This document shows, one piece after another, positions 1 through 5,168 of a stretch of DNA of 10,157 nucleotides. The translations under genes and the position numbers were made by a program. The notes beneath the pieces are model-generated. The model made no database searches. It saw only the letters and a program-made list of their open reading frames with translations, and was not told the origin of the DNA. Location of the stretch: positions 1 to 10,157 of the forward strand of contig DRTC01000570.1 of the NCBI GenBank assembly GCA_011372345.1. Direction: 5' to 3'. Positions within the stretch are counted from its first letter, which is position 1. Every line of letters begins with the position of its first letter. The stretch comes from Candidatus Cloacimonadota bacterium (GTDB lineage Bacteria; Cloacimonadota; Cloacimonadia; Cloacimonadales; TCS61).

Positions 1-106
1 CTTTGGACATCATTATGAATGGAAGATAATGATCCGGTCCGAATAAAGTGTGTAAAAAACCGATTGATAAAGCCGTAACTAATAATATCGTTAGTTCATT
101 TCCCAT
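1..106 (-). CDS. Partial membrane transporter, UreH/TauE-SafE-like (probable nickel transporter), N-terminal end only
   Basis: This gene is too short in the window for an ORF caller; it runs off the left edge. The minus strand from ATG at 104-106 gives 35 codons, MGNELTILLVTALSIG followed by FLHTLFGPDHYLPF and IMMSK. A hydrophobic first helix leads into an H-x5-D-H signature (His19, Asp25, His26). The same sequence type occurs at the start of UreH-like/TauE-SafE membrane proteins, and it resembles the His/Asp metal-selection motif of NiCoT permeases. The SD AAGGAG (113-118) lies 6 nt before this ATG; an in-frame ATG at 110-112 is too close to the SD. nikR lies 105 bp upstream on the same strand, which is the main reason to infer nickel as substrate. 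The family call is fairly secure; the substrate is inference. Confidence 0.72.
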   Translation of the reverse strand, partial: MGNELTILLVTALSIGFLHTLFGPDHYLPFIMMSK

Positions 107-124
107 CAACATCTCCTTTTTTTC

Positions 125-202
125 TCACCATGAAGGCACTAATGTACGAAGAATCACGAAGTTATAATTTAATTTGTTAATGTTTGTTCGTGTTCTTGGT
201 GA
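125..202. repeat. Degenerate CACGAAG-type dispersed repeat forming an imperfect inverted repeat between nikR and the transporter
   Basis: The plus strand reads TCACCATGAAGGCAC (125-139) and, in opposite orientation, GTGTTCTTGGTGA (190-202). The outer 6 bp pair exactly and the rest partly. An inner pair GAATCACGAA (151-160) with TTCGTGTTC (187-195) also matches. It resembles the CACAAAG/CGCAAAG repeats at 2003-2040, 4309-4335 and 5169-5194. On the transcribed strand one arm ends just before the transporter's SD. It could fold in the nikR-transporter RNA. Confidence 0.5.
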
Positions 203-211
203 ATAATTTTA

Positions 212-622
212 TTAAATTTCTCCAGTTGTTGCCAGATTAAGATTTGCATGTTTAACACCTTTCGCTGCTTTCAGTTTGGTGCAGAGATTTTTCAATTTCT
301 TCGGTTTTCCTTTTACCACAACAATCTCGAAGCAGTAATCATGATCTAAATGTATATGTTGCGATGAAATTATCAGTTCGTGATTTTCATGTTGGATATT
401 GGTAAGATTATTCAGCAGATCGTGTTTGTGATGATCAAAAACAAGAGAAATAACACCGGTAATAATTTTATCTTCATTCCATTCCTGTTCGATCAGTTTT
501 TCGCGAATAATATCCGCAATTGCATTGGATCGATTAGGATAATTCTCTTTCTTGATAAGATGATCAAATTTGTTTAGAAGTTCCTTTTCCAGAGAAACAC
601 CAAATCTAACTAATTCCGACAT
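212..622 (-). CDS. nikR: Nickel-responsive regulator NikR
   Basis: Ribbon-helix-helix/ACT-domain nickel sensor of 136 residues, normal for the family. Residues 1-45 are the RHH DNA-binding part (VRFGVSLEKELLNKFD, then a SNAIADIIREKL helix). The rest is the ACT-like tetramerisation and metal domain. The square-planar Ni ligands known from E. coli NikR (His76, His87, His89, Cys95) align with His78, His89, His91 and Cys97 in IQHENHEL and QHIHLDHDYC, so high-affinity nickel sensing should be intact. The SD GGAGGT (626-631) is 3 nt from the ATG at 620-622, slightly tight. Two GTAACAC half-sites lie immediately upstream, suggesting autoregulation. The next gene on the strand is a probable nickel transporter, which fits a co-repressed uptake unit. 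Confidence 0.95.
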   Translation of the reverse strand: MSELVRFGVSLEKELLNKFDHLIKKENYPNRSNAIADIIREKLIEQEWNEDKIITGVISLVFDHHKHDLLNNLTNIQHENHELIISSQHIHLDHDYCFEIVVVKGKPKKLKNLCTKLKAAKGVKHANLNLATTGEI

Positions 623-631
623 CTAACCTCC

Positions 632-658
632 GTGTTACGAATGTCAAAAATGTGTTAC
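632..658 (-). promoter_or_regulatory. nikR box: Candidate NikR operator: two tandem GTAACAC half-sites (GTGTTAC on the plus strand)
   Basis: GTGTTAC occurs at 632-638 and again at 652-658 on the plus strand, separated by 13 nt, so the half-sites are in phase at 20 bp. From memory, NikR boxes predicted in deltaproteobacteria use GTGTTAC and GTAACAC half-sites with a 13-14 nt spacer. Here the two are direct rather than inverted repeats. The site lies between nikR's SD and a possible -10 TATTAT (673-678) or -35 TTGACA (668-673, minus strand), where bound NikR would block transcription. The motif match is clear; function is inference. Confidence 0.55.
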
Positions 659-679
659 TGAATTTGGTGTCAATAATAT

Positions 680-1594
680 TCAATCGAAAATTTTCCGATA
701 AGAATGACAATACGGATATTTCCCTGTTTTTAGATAATAATCCTGATGATAATCTTCCGCTGGATAGAATTTTTCTGCTTTTCCCAAGGTAGTAGCAACA
801 TCATAATCCATTTTCAGAAGTTGTTTGATGATTTTATTTGCAGTTTTTTTTTGACCTTCATCGAGATAAAAAATTGCCGATCGATATTGTTCTCCTATAT
901 CTGGTCCTTGCCGATTAATCTGAGTAAAATCGTGGATTTCAAAGAATAATTTAACCAGTTTTTCATAAGAAACTATTTCCGGATCAAAGGTTATTTCTAC
1001 TGCTTCCGCAAAACCTGTTGATCCCGAACAAACCTCTTTATAAGTTGGATTTTCGGTCTTTCCTCCAATATATCCGGAGATGACCTGCAGAACTCCATCC
1101 AGTTTTTGAAAATGATATTCCACACCCCAGAAACAACCTCCGGCAAAGATCGCTCTTTGAGTTTCCGGAGACACTTCTTCTATAAAATTCAAGGATAATG
1201 AATTTACACAATGTCGAGTGTTTTTATCTGTAAAGCCTTCTCCCAGAAAAATGTGACCGAGATGTGCTCCGCAATTTGCACAGACAATTTCAGTACGAAT
1301 TCCATCTACATCCGGGTTTCGTTTCACAGCATTTTCGATTTCATCTTCAAAACTGGGCCAGCCGCAACCGGAATCAAACTTATCATCTGAGTGATACAAA
1401 GGAGCATTACATCTTTTACAGAGGTATGTTCCGGATTTATCGTGTTTGTAGTATTTTCCGGAAAATGGTCGTTCTGTTCCTTTATGGATGATGACCTGCT
1501 CTTCTAAAGGAGTAAGTTTGTTGTAGTTCATAGATTCGTTTCCTTTTAAAAAAATAAATGCTATAATTAATAAGGCAAAAGTTGTTGATTTCAT
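680..1594 (-). CDS. msrBA: Fused peptide-methionine sulfoxide reductase MsrB-MsrA
   Basis: Bifunctional repair enzyme of 304 residues. The N-terminal MsrB half (about 22-140) reduces methionine-R-sulfoxide; the C-terminal MsrA half (about 146-304) reduces the S form. MsrB shows the zinc cysteines C59-x2-C62 and C105-x2-C108, the SGCGWPSF motif and catalytic Cys129 in RHCVNSLSL. MsrA shows the catalytic Cys154 in GGCFWG, the EQYRSAIF motif and a likely resolving Cys296 near the C-terminus. The start is uncertain. From 1594 the protein has a short hydrophobic leader (FALLIIAFIFL) like a signal peptide, but weak SD and no A-x-A cleavage site. ATG at 1529-1531 (Met22) has a good SD, AAGGA, 9 nt away and would give a 283-residue cytosolic form. 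I keep the longer form because leaders are common in B/A fusions. It lies 41 bp downstream of the VOC gene and may share its transcript. Confidence 0.93.
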   Translation of the reverse strand: MKSTTFALLIIAFIFLKGNESMNYNKLTPLEEQVIIHKGTERPFSGKYYKHDKSGTYLCKRCNAPLYHSDDKFDSGCGWPSFEDEIENAVKRNPDVDGIRTEIVCANCGAHLGHIFLGEGFTDKNTRHCVNSLSLNFIEEVSPETQRAIFAGGCFWGVEYHFQKLDGVLQVISGYIGGKTENPTYKEVCSGSTGFAEAVEITFDPEIVSYEKLVKLFFEIHDFTQINRQGPDIGEQYRSAIFYLDEGQKKTANKIIKQLLKMDYDVATTLGKAEKFYPAEDYHQDYYLKTGKYPYCHSYRKIFD

Positions 1595-1635
1595 TTCTTT
1601 CTTACAATCTACCTTTTTCTATTTCAGACATGATG

Positions 1636-1986
1636 CTACCTTTCCGCCCACAACTCTAAAACATTCCCGTTCGAATCTTCAAAACTTGCACAATATCCAA
1701 AACCTTTCCCGATATTATATTTTTCTTTTATTAGTTTGCCACCTAATTTTACGATTTTATCAATTGTTCGATCAATATCTATAACGGTTATCGAAAAACC
1801 TATTCCTTCTGAACACGGCTTTTTGTTTTTGTTCAATCCACCTTTGATGTTTCCTGCTTTGAAAAATAGATAATCACGACTGTATTCAGAGAAATCCCAA
1901 CCGAAAATTTTTGAGTAAAACTCTTTCGCTTTCTCCAAGTTTGGAGCAGGAATTTCAATCCATTCGATTTTACATCTGTTTTCCAT
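1636..1986 (-). CDS. VOC superfamily (glyoxalase/bleomycin-resistance fold) protein
   Basis: Small single-domain protein of 116 residues. The N-terminal segment IEWIEIPAPNLEKAKEFYSK with IFGWDF, and the C-terminal FEDSNGNVLELW, are the paired beta-alpha-beta-beta-beta hallmarks of the vicinal oxygen chelate fold. The C-terminal glutamate in LELW is in place, but the position that holds the first metal-binding His in many relatives (HFEIP) is a Trp here (EWIEIP). Metal dependence and substrate are therefore unknown. I start at ATG 1984-1986: SD GGAG is 6 nt upstream, whereas the 4-residue-longer form would use a GTG codon that overlaps that SD. It sits between the PNGase F-like gene and msrBA. 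A role in oxidative or aldehyde stress would be only a guess. Confidence 0.82.
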   Translation of the reverse strand: MENRCKIEWIEIPAPNLEKAKEFYSKIFGWDFSEYSRDYLFFKAGNIKGGLNKNKKPCSEGIGFSITVIDIDRTIDKIVKLGGKLIKEKYNIGKGFGYCASFEDSNGNVLELWAER

Positions 1987-2002
1987 CTTTTTCTCCACAA
2001 TT

Positions 2003-2040
2003 CACCACAAAGACACAAAGGCACAAAGAAAGACACAAAG
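2003..2040. repeat. CACAAAG tandem-type dispersed repeat
   Basis: The plus strand reads CACCACAAAGACACAAAG and continues with two further CACAAAG units, four in all. It ends about 15 bp upstream of the VOC gene's start codon, just ahead of its SD. It is the same repeat type as the CGCAAAG copies around the toxin-antitoxin pair. Such units are widespread between genes in environmental genomes and have no established function that I know of. Confidence 0.7.
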
Positions 2041-2044
2041 AAAA

Positions 2045-2086
2045 TCTCCTCTTGAGAGGAGTACCCGATTTATCGGGGGAGGTGTG
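2045..2086. repeat. Double-hairpin dispersed repeat
   Basis: Two adjacent short palindromes. The first is CTCCTCT (2046-2052), TG, AGAGGAG (2055-2061). The second is CCCGAT (2064-2069), TT, ATCGGG (2072-2077), followed by GGAGGTGTG. The compact, GC-rich paired structure stands out in AT-rich DNA. It matches a type of short intergenic repeat I recognise from FCB-group assemblies. On the transcribed strand it lies between the PNGase F-like gene and the VOC gene and could act as an RNA-processing or termination structure, but no U-tract follows either hairpin. Confidence 0.6.
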
Positions 2087-2112
2087 TTTCATTAATCATT
2101 TTTTTCGTGCCA

Positions 2113-2160
2113 ATTAGTGGTTTCATTCTTATCCGTTTAATCCCTGAAAATCCGCGAGCC
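2113..2160. repeat. AATCCGnGAGCC-type dispersed repeat abutting the PNGase F-like stop codon
   Basis: The plus strand here contains TTATCCGTTTAATCCC, then TGAAAATCCGCGAGCC, ending 6 bp before the PNGase F-like stop codon (2167-2169). A related copy lies in the same position beside the hypD stop codon at 6311-6375, interrupted there by extra sequence. Confidence 0.55.
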
Positions 2161-2166
2161 AAAAGA

Positions 2167-3798
2167 TCATTCCACACGAAACCGAAAGATCTCCGCTTCT
2201 GCAAAATCGTATTTCAGACGCTTCAACAGGTTCTTTTCTTCATCCAGAATCTCGATCATACCGTTCTTACCGACCAATCCGGGATTTGAATTTCGATACC
2301 ACCATTGTCGTATCATTCCGTCCTCCTTGCGGTCGATGATCTTCAATTCATAACATCCGGTAGGAAGCTCGATCAATTCTTCATAAATTTCATTGTCCTC
2401 AAATCCTTCTTTTTCATACAAAATTTTCCCGACATCATCAGTGATCGTATAAGCATTATCTTTTGCTCTTCCCAAACCTTGTGCTTCGATATGCATAAGG
2501 AATTTTCCGGGAAGTATTTGCGGACGAAACACGATAGAAGTCATTTTATCATTGTTTGGATATTCATCGAATTGTCCGTTCGGTTTGGAAATTTCTACGA
2601 CAAAAATACTGTCAGGACTTTCCCAATCGATATGCGGCAAAATGATATTCTCTTTTTCCAAAAATTCCAGGTTTCCGAACCATTTATGAATATACTTTTT
2701 TTCAGAACATAATCCGTATTTGATAGTTAAAGTTTTCAAAGGATCTTTTCCGGAATTGCGAATAATGATTTCCGGATTTGTGCAGATGGGATTTATCCTG
2801 CTGTAACTGTCTTTATTGGAAGGAACAATAATATCATAAACTTCAGCATTGATTCTGAAGTTCGGTTTTCCATAAGAAAAAAGTTGATGACACTGACGAA
2901 ACATTCCGTCCTTTTCACCGTTATCTCGATACATTTCAATTCCATAATCGAACATTATCGTATCACCAGGATCCACAATATTCGTCAGTTCATAATCGTA
3001 TGTATCGACTGGAGTTCCCGGACACCAGCCGGCTCGATCAAATTGCCAGGTTCCACCTTGCGGATAGATAGGATTATCACCGCAATTCTTCCAGATTATC
3101 CAACGAAATAAAATACTCTCATCGGCATAATAAGTATGAGTTTTGCGATCCCATTCGCAGCAGTTTCGCGGACCAAAATGTCCATGACCGGAAATCCTGG
3201 CTCGCATTTTATATCCGCTGGCTTTAGGATCAAAAATCAGTTCAAATGGTTTCATAACACTATCAACAGCGATTTTTTCGTATTTATAATTTCCCCATTC
3301 ATAAAGATTTTTCACAGAAATAACATCTCGTGGTGGAATTCCTTCTATAAAGACAAACTTCAGATCGAGAAGTTCAGATTGACTGCCGGATGAAATATCT
3401 AATCTGCCTTTTAAAAGAGGAGCATAATCCGTAACATCATAAATGTATGTCCACCCGCAATCTCCGTTCAAGTCGAGTCCAATTCCGTAAGGAGTTACAT
3501 AGTTATCCAATTCGAAGACTTCGACCGTATCGTTAACCGGAATATGAAGAAGAGTGTAAGTGCAGTAATCCCACTCTCCGCAAGGGAAACTGTCTTGTTT
3601 AGTTTGCTCATCACATTTCAAAGTTCTAAGCATATAAATCTTTTCCCAGGTTCGTTCATCATCAGGGAAATCAAAGAAATCTCTGCGTTTTTCAATGTCA
3701 CCAAAGGTGAAGGTTTGCACGATGAGTGAATCACCAACTGCAGAAAACAGCGGGAAGATCAAGATAGACAAGATAGTGAATAATATGGTTTTCTTCAT
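2167..3798 (-). CDS. Secreted peptide-N-glycosidase F-like protein
   Basis: Protein of 543 residues with a classical signal peptide (MKKTILFTILSILIFPLFSA, cleavage likely after Ala20), so it is exported. Residues about 25-300 resemble flavobacterial PNGase F, which releases N-glycans by cleaving the asparagine-glycan amide bond. Conserved blocks are CGEWDYC (73-79), YVTPYGIG (100-107), GWTYIYDVTDYAPLL (115-129), ISGHGHFGP (202-210), CCEWDRKTH (213-221) and FDRAGWCPG (253-261). Asp77 and Glu215 align with PNGase F catalytic Asp60 and Glu206; Glu152 may correspond to Glu118. PNGase F itself is about 354 residues, so roughly 240 C-terminal residues are extra, probably beta-sandwich. I see no Type IX sorting tail. 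SD AAAGGA lies 6 nt before the ATG. Family assignment is good; true deglycosylating activity is inferred. Confidence 0.88.
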   Translation of the reverse strand: MKKTILFTILSILIFPLFSAVGDSLIVQTFTFGDIEKRRDFFDFPDDERTWEKIYMLRTLKCDEQTKQDSFPCGEWDYCTYTLLHIPVNDTVEVFELDNYVTPYGIGLDLNGDCGWTYIYDVTDYAPLLKGRLDISSGSQSELLDLKFVFIEGIPPRDVISVKNLYEWGNYKYEKIAVDSVMKPFELIFDPKASGYKMRARISGHGHFGPRNCCEWDRKTHTYYADESILFRWIIWKNCGDNPIYPQGGTWQFDRAGWCPGTPVDTYDYELTNIVDPGDTIMFDYGIEMYRDNGEKDGMFRQCHQLFSYGKPNFRINAEVYDIIVPSNKDSYSRINPICTNPEIIIRNSGKDPLKTLTIKYGLCSEKKYIHKWFGNLEFLEKENIILPHIDWESPDSIFVVEISKPNGQFDEYPNNDKMTSIVFRPQILPGKFLMHIEAQGLGRAKDNAYTITDDVGKILYEKEGFEDNEIYEELIELPTGCYELKIIDRKEDGMIRQWWYRNSNPGLVGKNGMIEILDEEKNLLKRLKYDFAEAEIFRFRVE

Positions 3799-3823
3799 AT
3801 CTGATCCTTTTTTATTTTAATTC

Positions 3824-3837
3824 AACATTCCGATGTT
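3824..3837. repeat. AACATTCCGATGTT hairpin repeat, copy 1
   Basis: A 14-bp unit with arms AACAT and ATGTT around TCCG. The identical 14 bp recur at 7768-7781 at the end of hypF. It overlaps the left arm of the inverted repeat at 3834-3857. Confidence 0.5.
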
Positions 3838-3857
3838 AATATTGATCGATATTAACA
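3834..3857. promoter_or_regulatory. Inverted repeat upstream of the PNGase F-like gene (possible operator)
   Basis: TGTTAATAT (3834-3842) and ATATTAACA (3849-3857) are perfect 9-bp arms around TGATCG. The site is centred about 47 bp upstream of the PNGase F-like start codon, a position that suits a dimeric repressor or activator. No T-run follows on the transcribed strand, so a terminator for hypA is less likely. Confidence 0.35.
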
Positions 3858-3885
3858 AGATTTACAAAAATATAATCCTCTGGGA

Positions 3886-3904
3886 AAAACCATTTCAAGG
3901 TTTT
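3886..3904 (-). terminator. Possible weak terminator after hypA
   Basis: On the minus strand AAAACC (3904-3899), loop TTGAAAT, GGTTTT (3891-3886), then one more T before CCC. It lies about 40 bp past the hypA stop codon. The stem is short and the U-tract is part of it, so it may instead be a worn copy of the AACCTTGAAA hairpin repeats at 5005-5056 and 5113-5167. Confidence 0.3.
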
Positions 3905-3941
3905 CTTCACAAAACATATTGTTCATCGCACTTTATGTAAA

Positions 3942-4292
3942 TCAATCTCTCATCCCTTCGATCGTCTCGATATGCAATTCTTTTCCTGTGATCAATTCCG
4001 TATCAAACGATTCGCATTTTTCGCAGAAAAAAATCGGTTCATTCAGGATCGTTTCTTCTCCGCAGTTTCTGCATTTTATCCTCACATCGATTTCTTTCAT
4101 AATTAGTTTGGCATCTGCAAAACCTTCATATTCGGTTTTCATCAAGTCAAAATGCATCATCATTACTTCTTCTACGATCTGATGGAATTTCCCGACAATG
4201 ATCTTAACTTCTTTGATCTCGACCAGCTTTTCTTTATCTTTTATCTCTTTGGCTATTTCAAATAACGAATGAACTATTGCTCCTTCGTGCAT
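3942..4292 (-). CDS. hypA: Hydrogenase nickel-insertion protein HypA
   Basis: Nickel metallochaperone of 116 residues that, usually with HypB, delivers Ni to the hydrogenase large subunit. The N-terminus MHEGAIVHSL carries the invariant Met1-His2-Glu3 nickel site. The zinc-finger cysteines are Cys74, Cys77, Cys90 and Cys93 (CRNC and CEKC). The open frame extends upstream to a TTG at 4350-4352, but those 20 extra residues (including LCALCVFAVKKG) are translated repeat DNA and would bury the essential His2. The ATG at 4290-4292 has SD AAGGA at 4299-4303, which settles the start. It is separated from hypE by the toxin-antitoxin insert. hypB is not seen nearby. Confidence 0.94.
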   Translation of the reverse strand: MHEGAIVHSLFEIAKEIKDKEKLVEIKEVKIIVGKFHQIVEEVMMMHFDLMKTEYEGFADAKLIMKEIDVRIKCRNCGEETILNEPIFFCEKCESFDTELITGKELHIETIEGMRD

Positions 4293-4308
4293 AATTTTTC
4301 CTTTTTTT

Positions 4309-4335
4309 ACCGCAAAGACGCAAAGAGCGCAAAGG
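4309..4335. repeat. CGCAAAG dispersed repeat, left copy of an inverted pair
   Basis: The plus strand reads ACCGCAAAGACGCAAAG, then AGCGCAAAGG. The reverse complement of 5169-5194 matches its first 26 bases at 24 positions. The two copies face each other across the toxin-antitoxin module. This copy ends a few bases ahead of the hypA SD. Confidence 0.7.
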
Positions 4336-4350
4336 TTAAGTTTCTCATTC

Positions 4351-4405
4351 AACCATGAAAGCGTTAAGCAGGAAGAAGTCTTGAAAGAAACATTTTCATG
4401 GTTCT
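4351..4405. repeat. 55-bp structured repeat, copy 1
   Basis: Terminal arms AACCATGAAA (4351-4360) and TTTCATGGTT (4394-4403) pair perfectly over 10 bp. The whole 55-bp unit is a gapless direct repeat of 5113-5167, with 45 identical positions by my count. It begins just downstream of the CGCAAAG repeat and ends one base before the antitoxin's stop codon. Confidence 0.75.
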
Positions 4406-4406
4406 G

Positions 4407-4682
4407 TTATTCCTGATATCTGAATTTTCCATTCACGAATTTATGAAGAATACTGGAAATAAATGTTTGATATGGTAAACCTTCTTGAATCGCCTTTCTC
4501 TGTAATTCTTTCAAATCCCGGGAAGAAATTCGGATGTTTACTCGTTTATCTTTTTTTATCGTATTTCGAGCATATAGTCTTAATTCCGAACTTCGTTTTT
4601 CAATATTACCCGAAGTTCTCCATTCTCCATTCTCAAAAGATTTGAGTATTTCCATATCATCCTTATCAAAATTATTTTTCAT
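4407..4682 (-). CDS. CopG/BrnA-type ribbon-helix-helix antitoxin
   Basis: Protein of 91 residues. The N-terminal half (DMEILKSFENGEW, then a charged helical stretch) probably wraps the toxin. The C-terminal half, RVNIRISSRDLKELQRKAIQ followed by EGLPYQTFISSILHKFVNG, is the ribbon-helix-helix type typical of CopG-family antitoxins, with the characteristic GLPYQT turn. It likely neutralises the toxin encoded immediately upstream and represses the pair's promoter. ATG 4680-4682 has SD GGAG with a 7-nt spacer, inside the end of the toxin frame, so the genes overlap by 11 bp in toxin-first order, as in BrnT/BrnA-like pairs. The frame is intact although the toxin's is not. Confidence 0.82.
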   Translation of the reverse strand: MKNNFDKDDMEILKSFENGEWRTSGNIEKRSSELRLYARNTIKKDKRVNIRISSRDLKELQRKAIQEGLPYQTFISSILHKFVNGKFRYQE

Positions 4683-4955
4683 CTTTTTTCTCCAAATATT
4701 TACTTGTTGCTTTTCTGCTTGGAATTATTGTTTTCAGGAATATTTCTGTGTCCGATTCAATATATGGGACTAAACAAGCATAATTCTCAATATTAATCAC
4801 AAAAATATTCTGGTTTGGATATTTTTTTTGTTTGGATGTTCCAGGTCATCAAGAAGACCATCGTTTTCCAGGTAAAATAGGACATCTTCAAAAGAAATAC
4901 CTCGGTTCTTTTTTAACCAGATATTCTTCTCTTTACTCCAATTAAATATCTTCAT
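4672..4955 (-). pseudogene. BrnT-like toxin gene, frameshifted at an A8 tract
   Basis: From ATG 4953-4955 the minus strand reads MKIFNWSKEKNIWLKKNRGI, continues to DLEHPNKK, then hits TGA at 4797-4799 after 52 residues. In the -1 frame, equal to adding one A in the eight-A tract (4822-4829), it continues as YPNQNIFVINIENYACLVPY, then IESDTEIFLKTIIPSRKAT and SKYLEKKDEK, stopping at TAA 4672-4674. The repaired protein would be 94 residues. The EHPN..YPNQ.IFV and IFLKTIIPSRKAT blocks are what I expect from toxins paired with this antitoxin type (BrnT-like, presumed RNase). Possible causes are a real one-base deletion, a homopolymer sequencing error, or slippage. No SD precedes the ATG. Confidence 0.78.
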
Positions 4956-4961
4956 AAAACA

Positions 4962-4990
4962 AATCTAATCCAATGTGTGCATTTTGGCAA
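4962..4990 (-). promoter_or_regulatory. Candidate promoter of the toxin-antitoxin pair
   Basis: On the minus strand TTGCCA (4990-4985), a 17-nt spacer, and TAGATT (4967-4962) fit -35 and -10 elements. Transcription would begin at or next to the toxin ATG, giving a leaderless message, which would explain the missing SD. The match is partial (5/6 and 4/6). Confidence 0.35.
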
Positions 4991-5004
4991 CAAAAATATT
5001 GCAT

Positions 5005-5056
5005 ACCTTGAAAAAGTCTCTTTCAAATTATTCTATCAATTGACTCTTTCAAGGTT
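5005..5056. repeat. Hairpin element with the AACCTTGAAA stem
   Basis: ACCTTGAAAAAGTC (5005-5018) pairs with GACTCTTTCAAGGT (5042-5055) with one mismatch in 14 bp. The outer stem matches that of the 55-bp repeats, but the loop does not. An internal TTTCAA at 5021-5026 can compete with the one at 5047-5052 for the same TTGAAA, so two alternative folds are possible. It lies upstream of the toxin promoter and downstream of hypE. Confidence 0.6.
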
Positions 5057-5112
5057 CAGCAAAACAAGTTTTATTCTATGAAATCAACATTTTTGAAAAC
5101 TGTATTACAGAC

Positions 5113-5167
5113 AACCTTGAAAGTGTTAATTAGTAAGAGATTTTGAGAGAAACATTTTCAAGGTTCT
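5113..5167. repeat. 55-bp structured repeat, copy 2
   Basis: Arms AACCTTGAAA (5113-5122) and TTTCAAGGTT (5156-5165) form a perfect 10-bp stem. Compared with copy 1 at 4351-4405, unit position 5 changes A to T and its pairing partner, position 49, changes T to A, so pairing is kept. It directly abuts the inverted CGCAAAG repeat. Confidence 0.75.
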
Positions 5168-5168
5168 T

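Noticed and set aside
2305..2712. A 135-codon open frame on the plus strand
   Set aside because: It lies antisense to the PNGase F-like gene, has no recognisable domain, and is a shadow of that coding sequence.
4293..4352. Upstream extension of hypA by 20 codons from a TTG
   Set aside because: The extension is translated CGCAAAG repeat plus spacer; it would bury the Met-His-Glu nickel site, and the internal ATG has a good SD.
4588..4618. Inverted repeat GAACTTCG / CGAAGTTC
   Set aside because: It lies inside the antitoxin coding sequence with a 15-nt loop; chance is a sufficient explanation.
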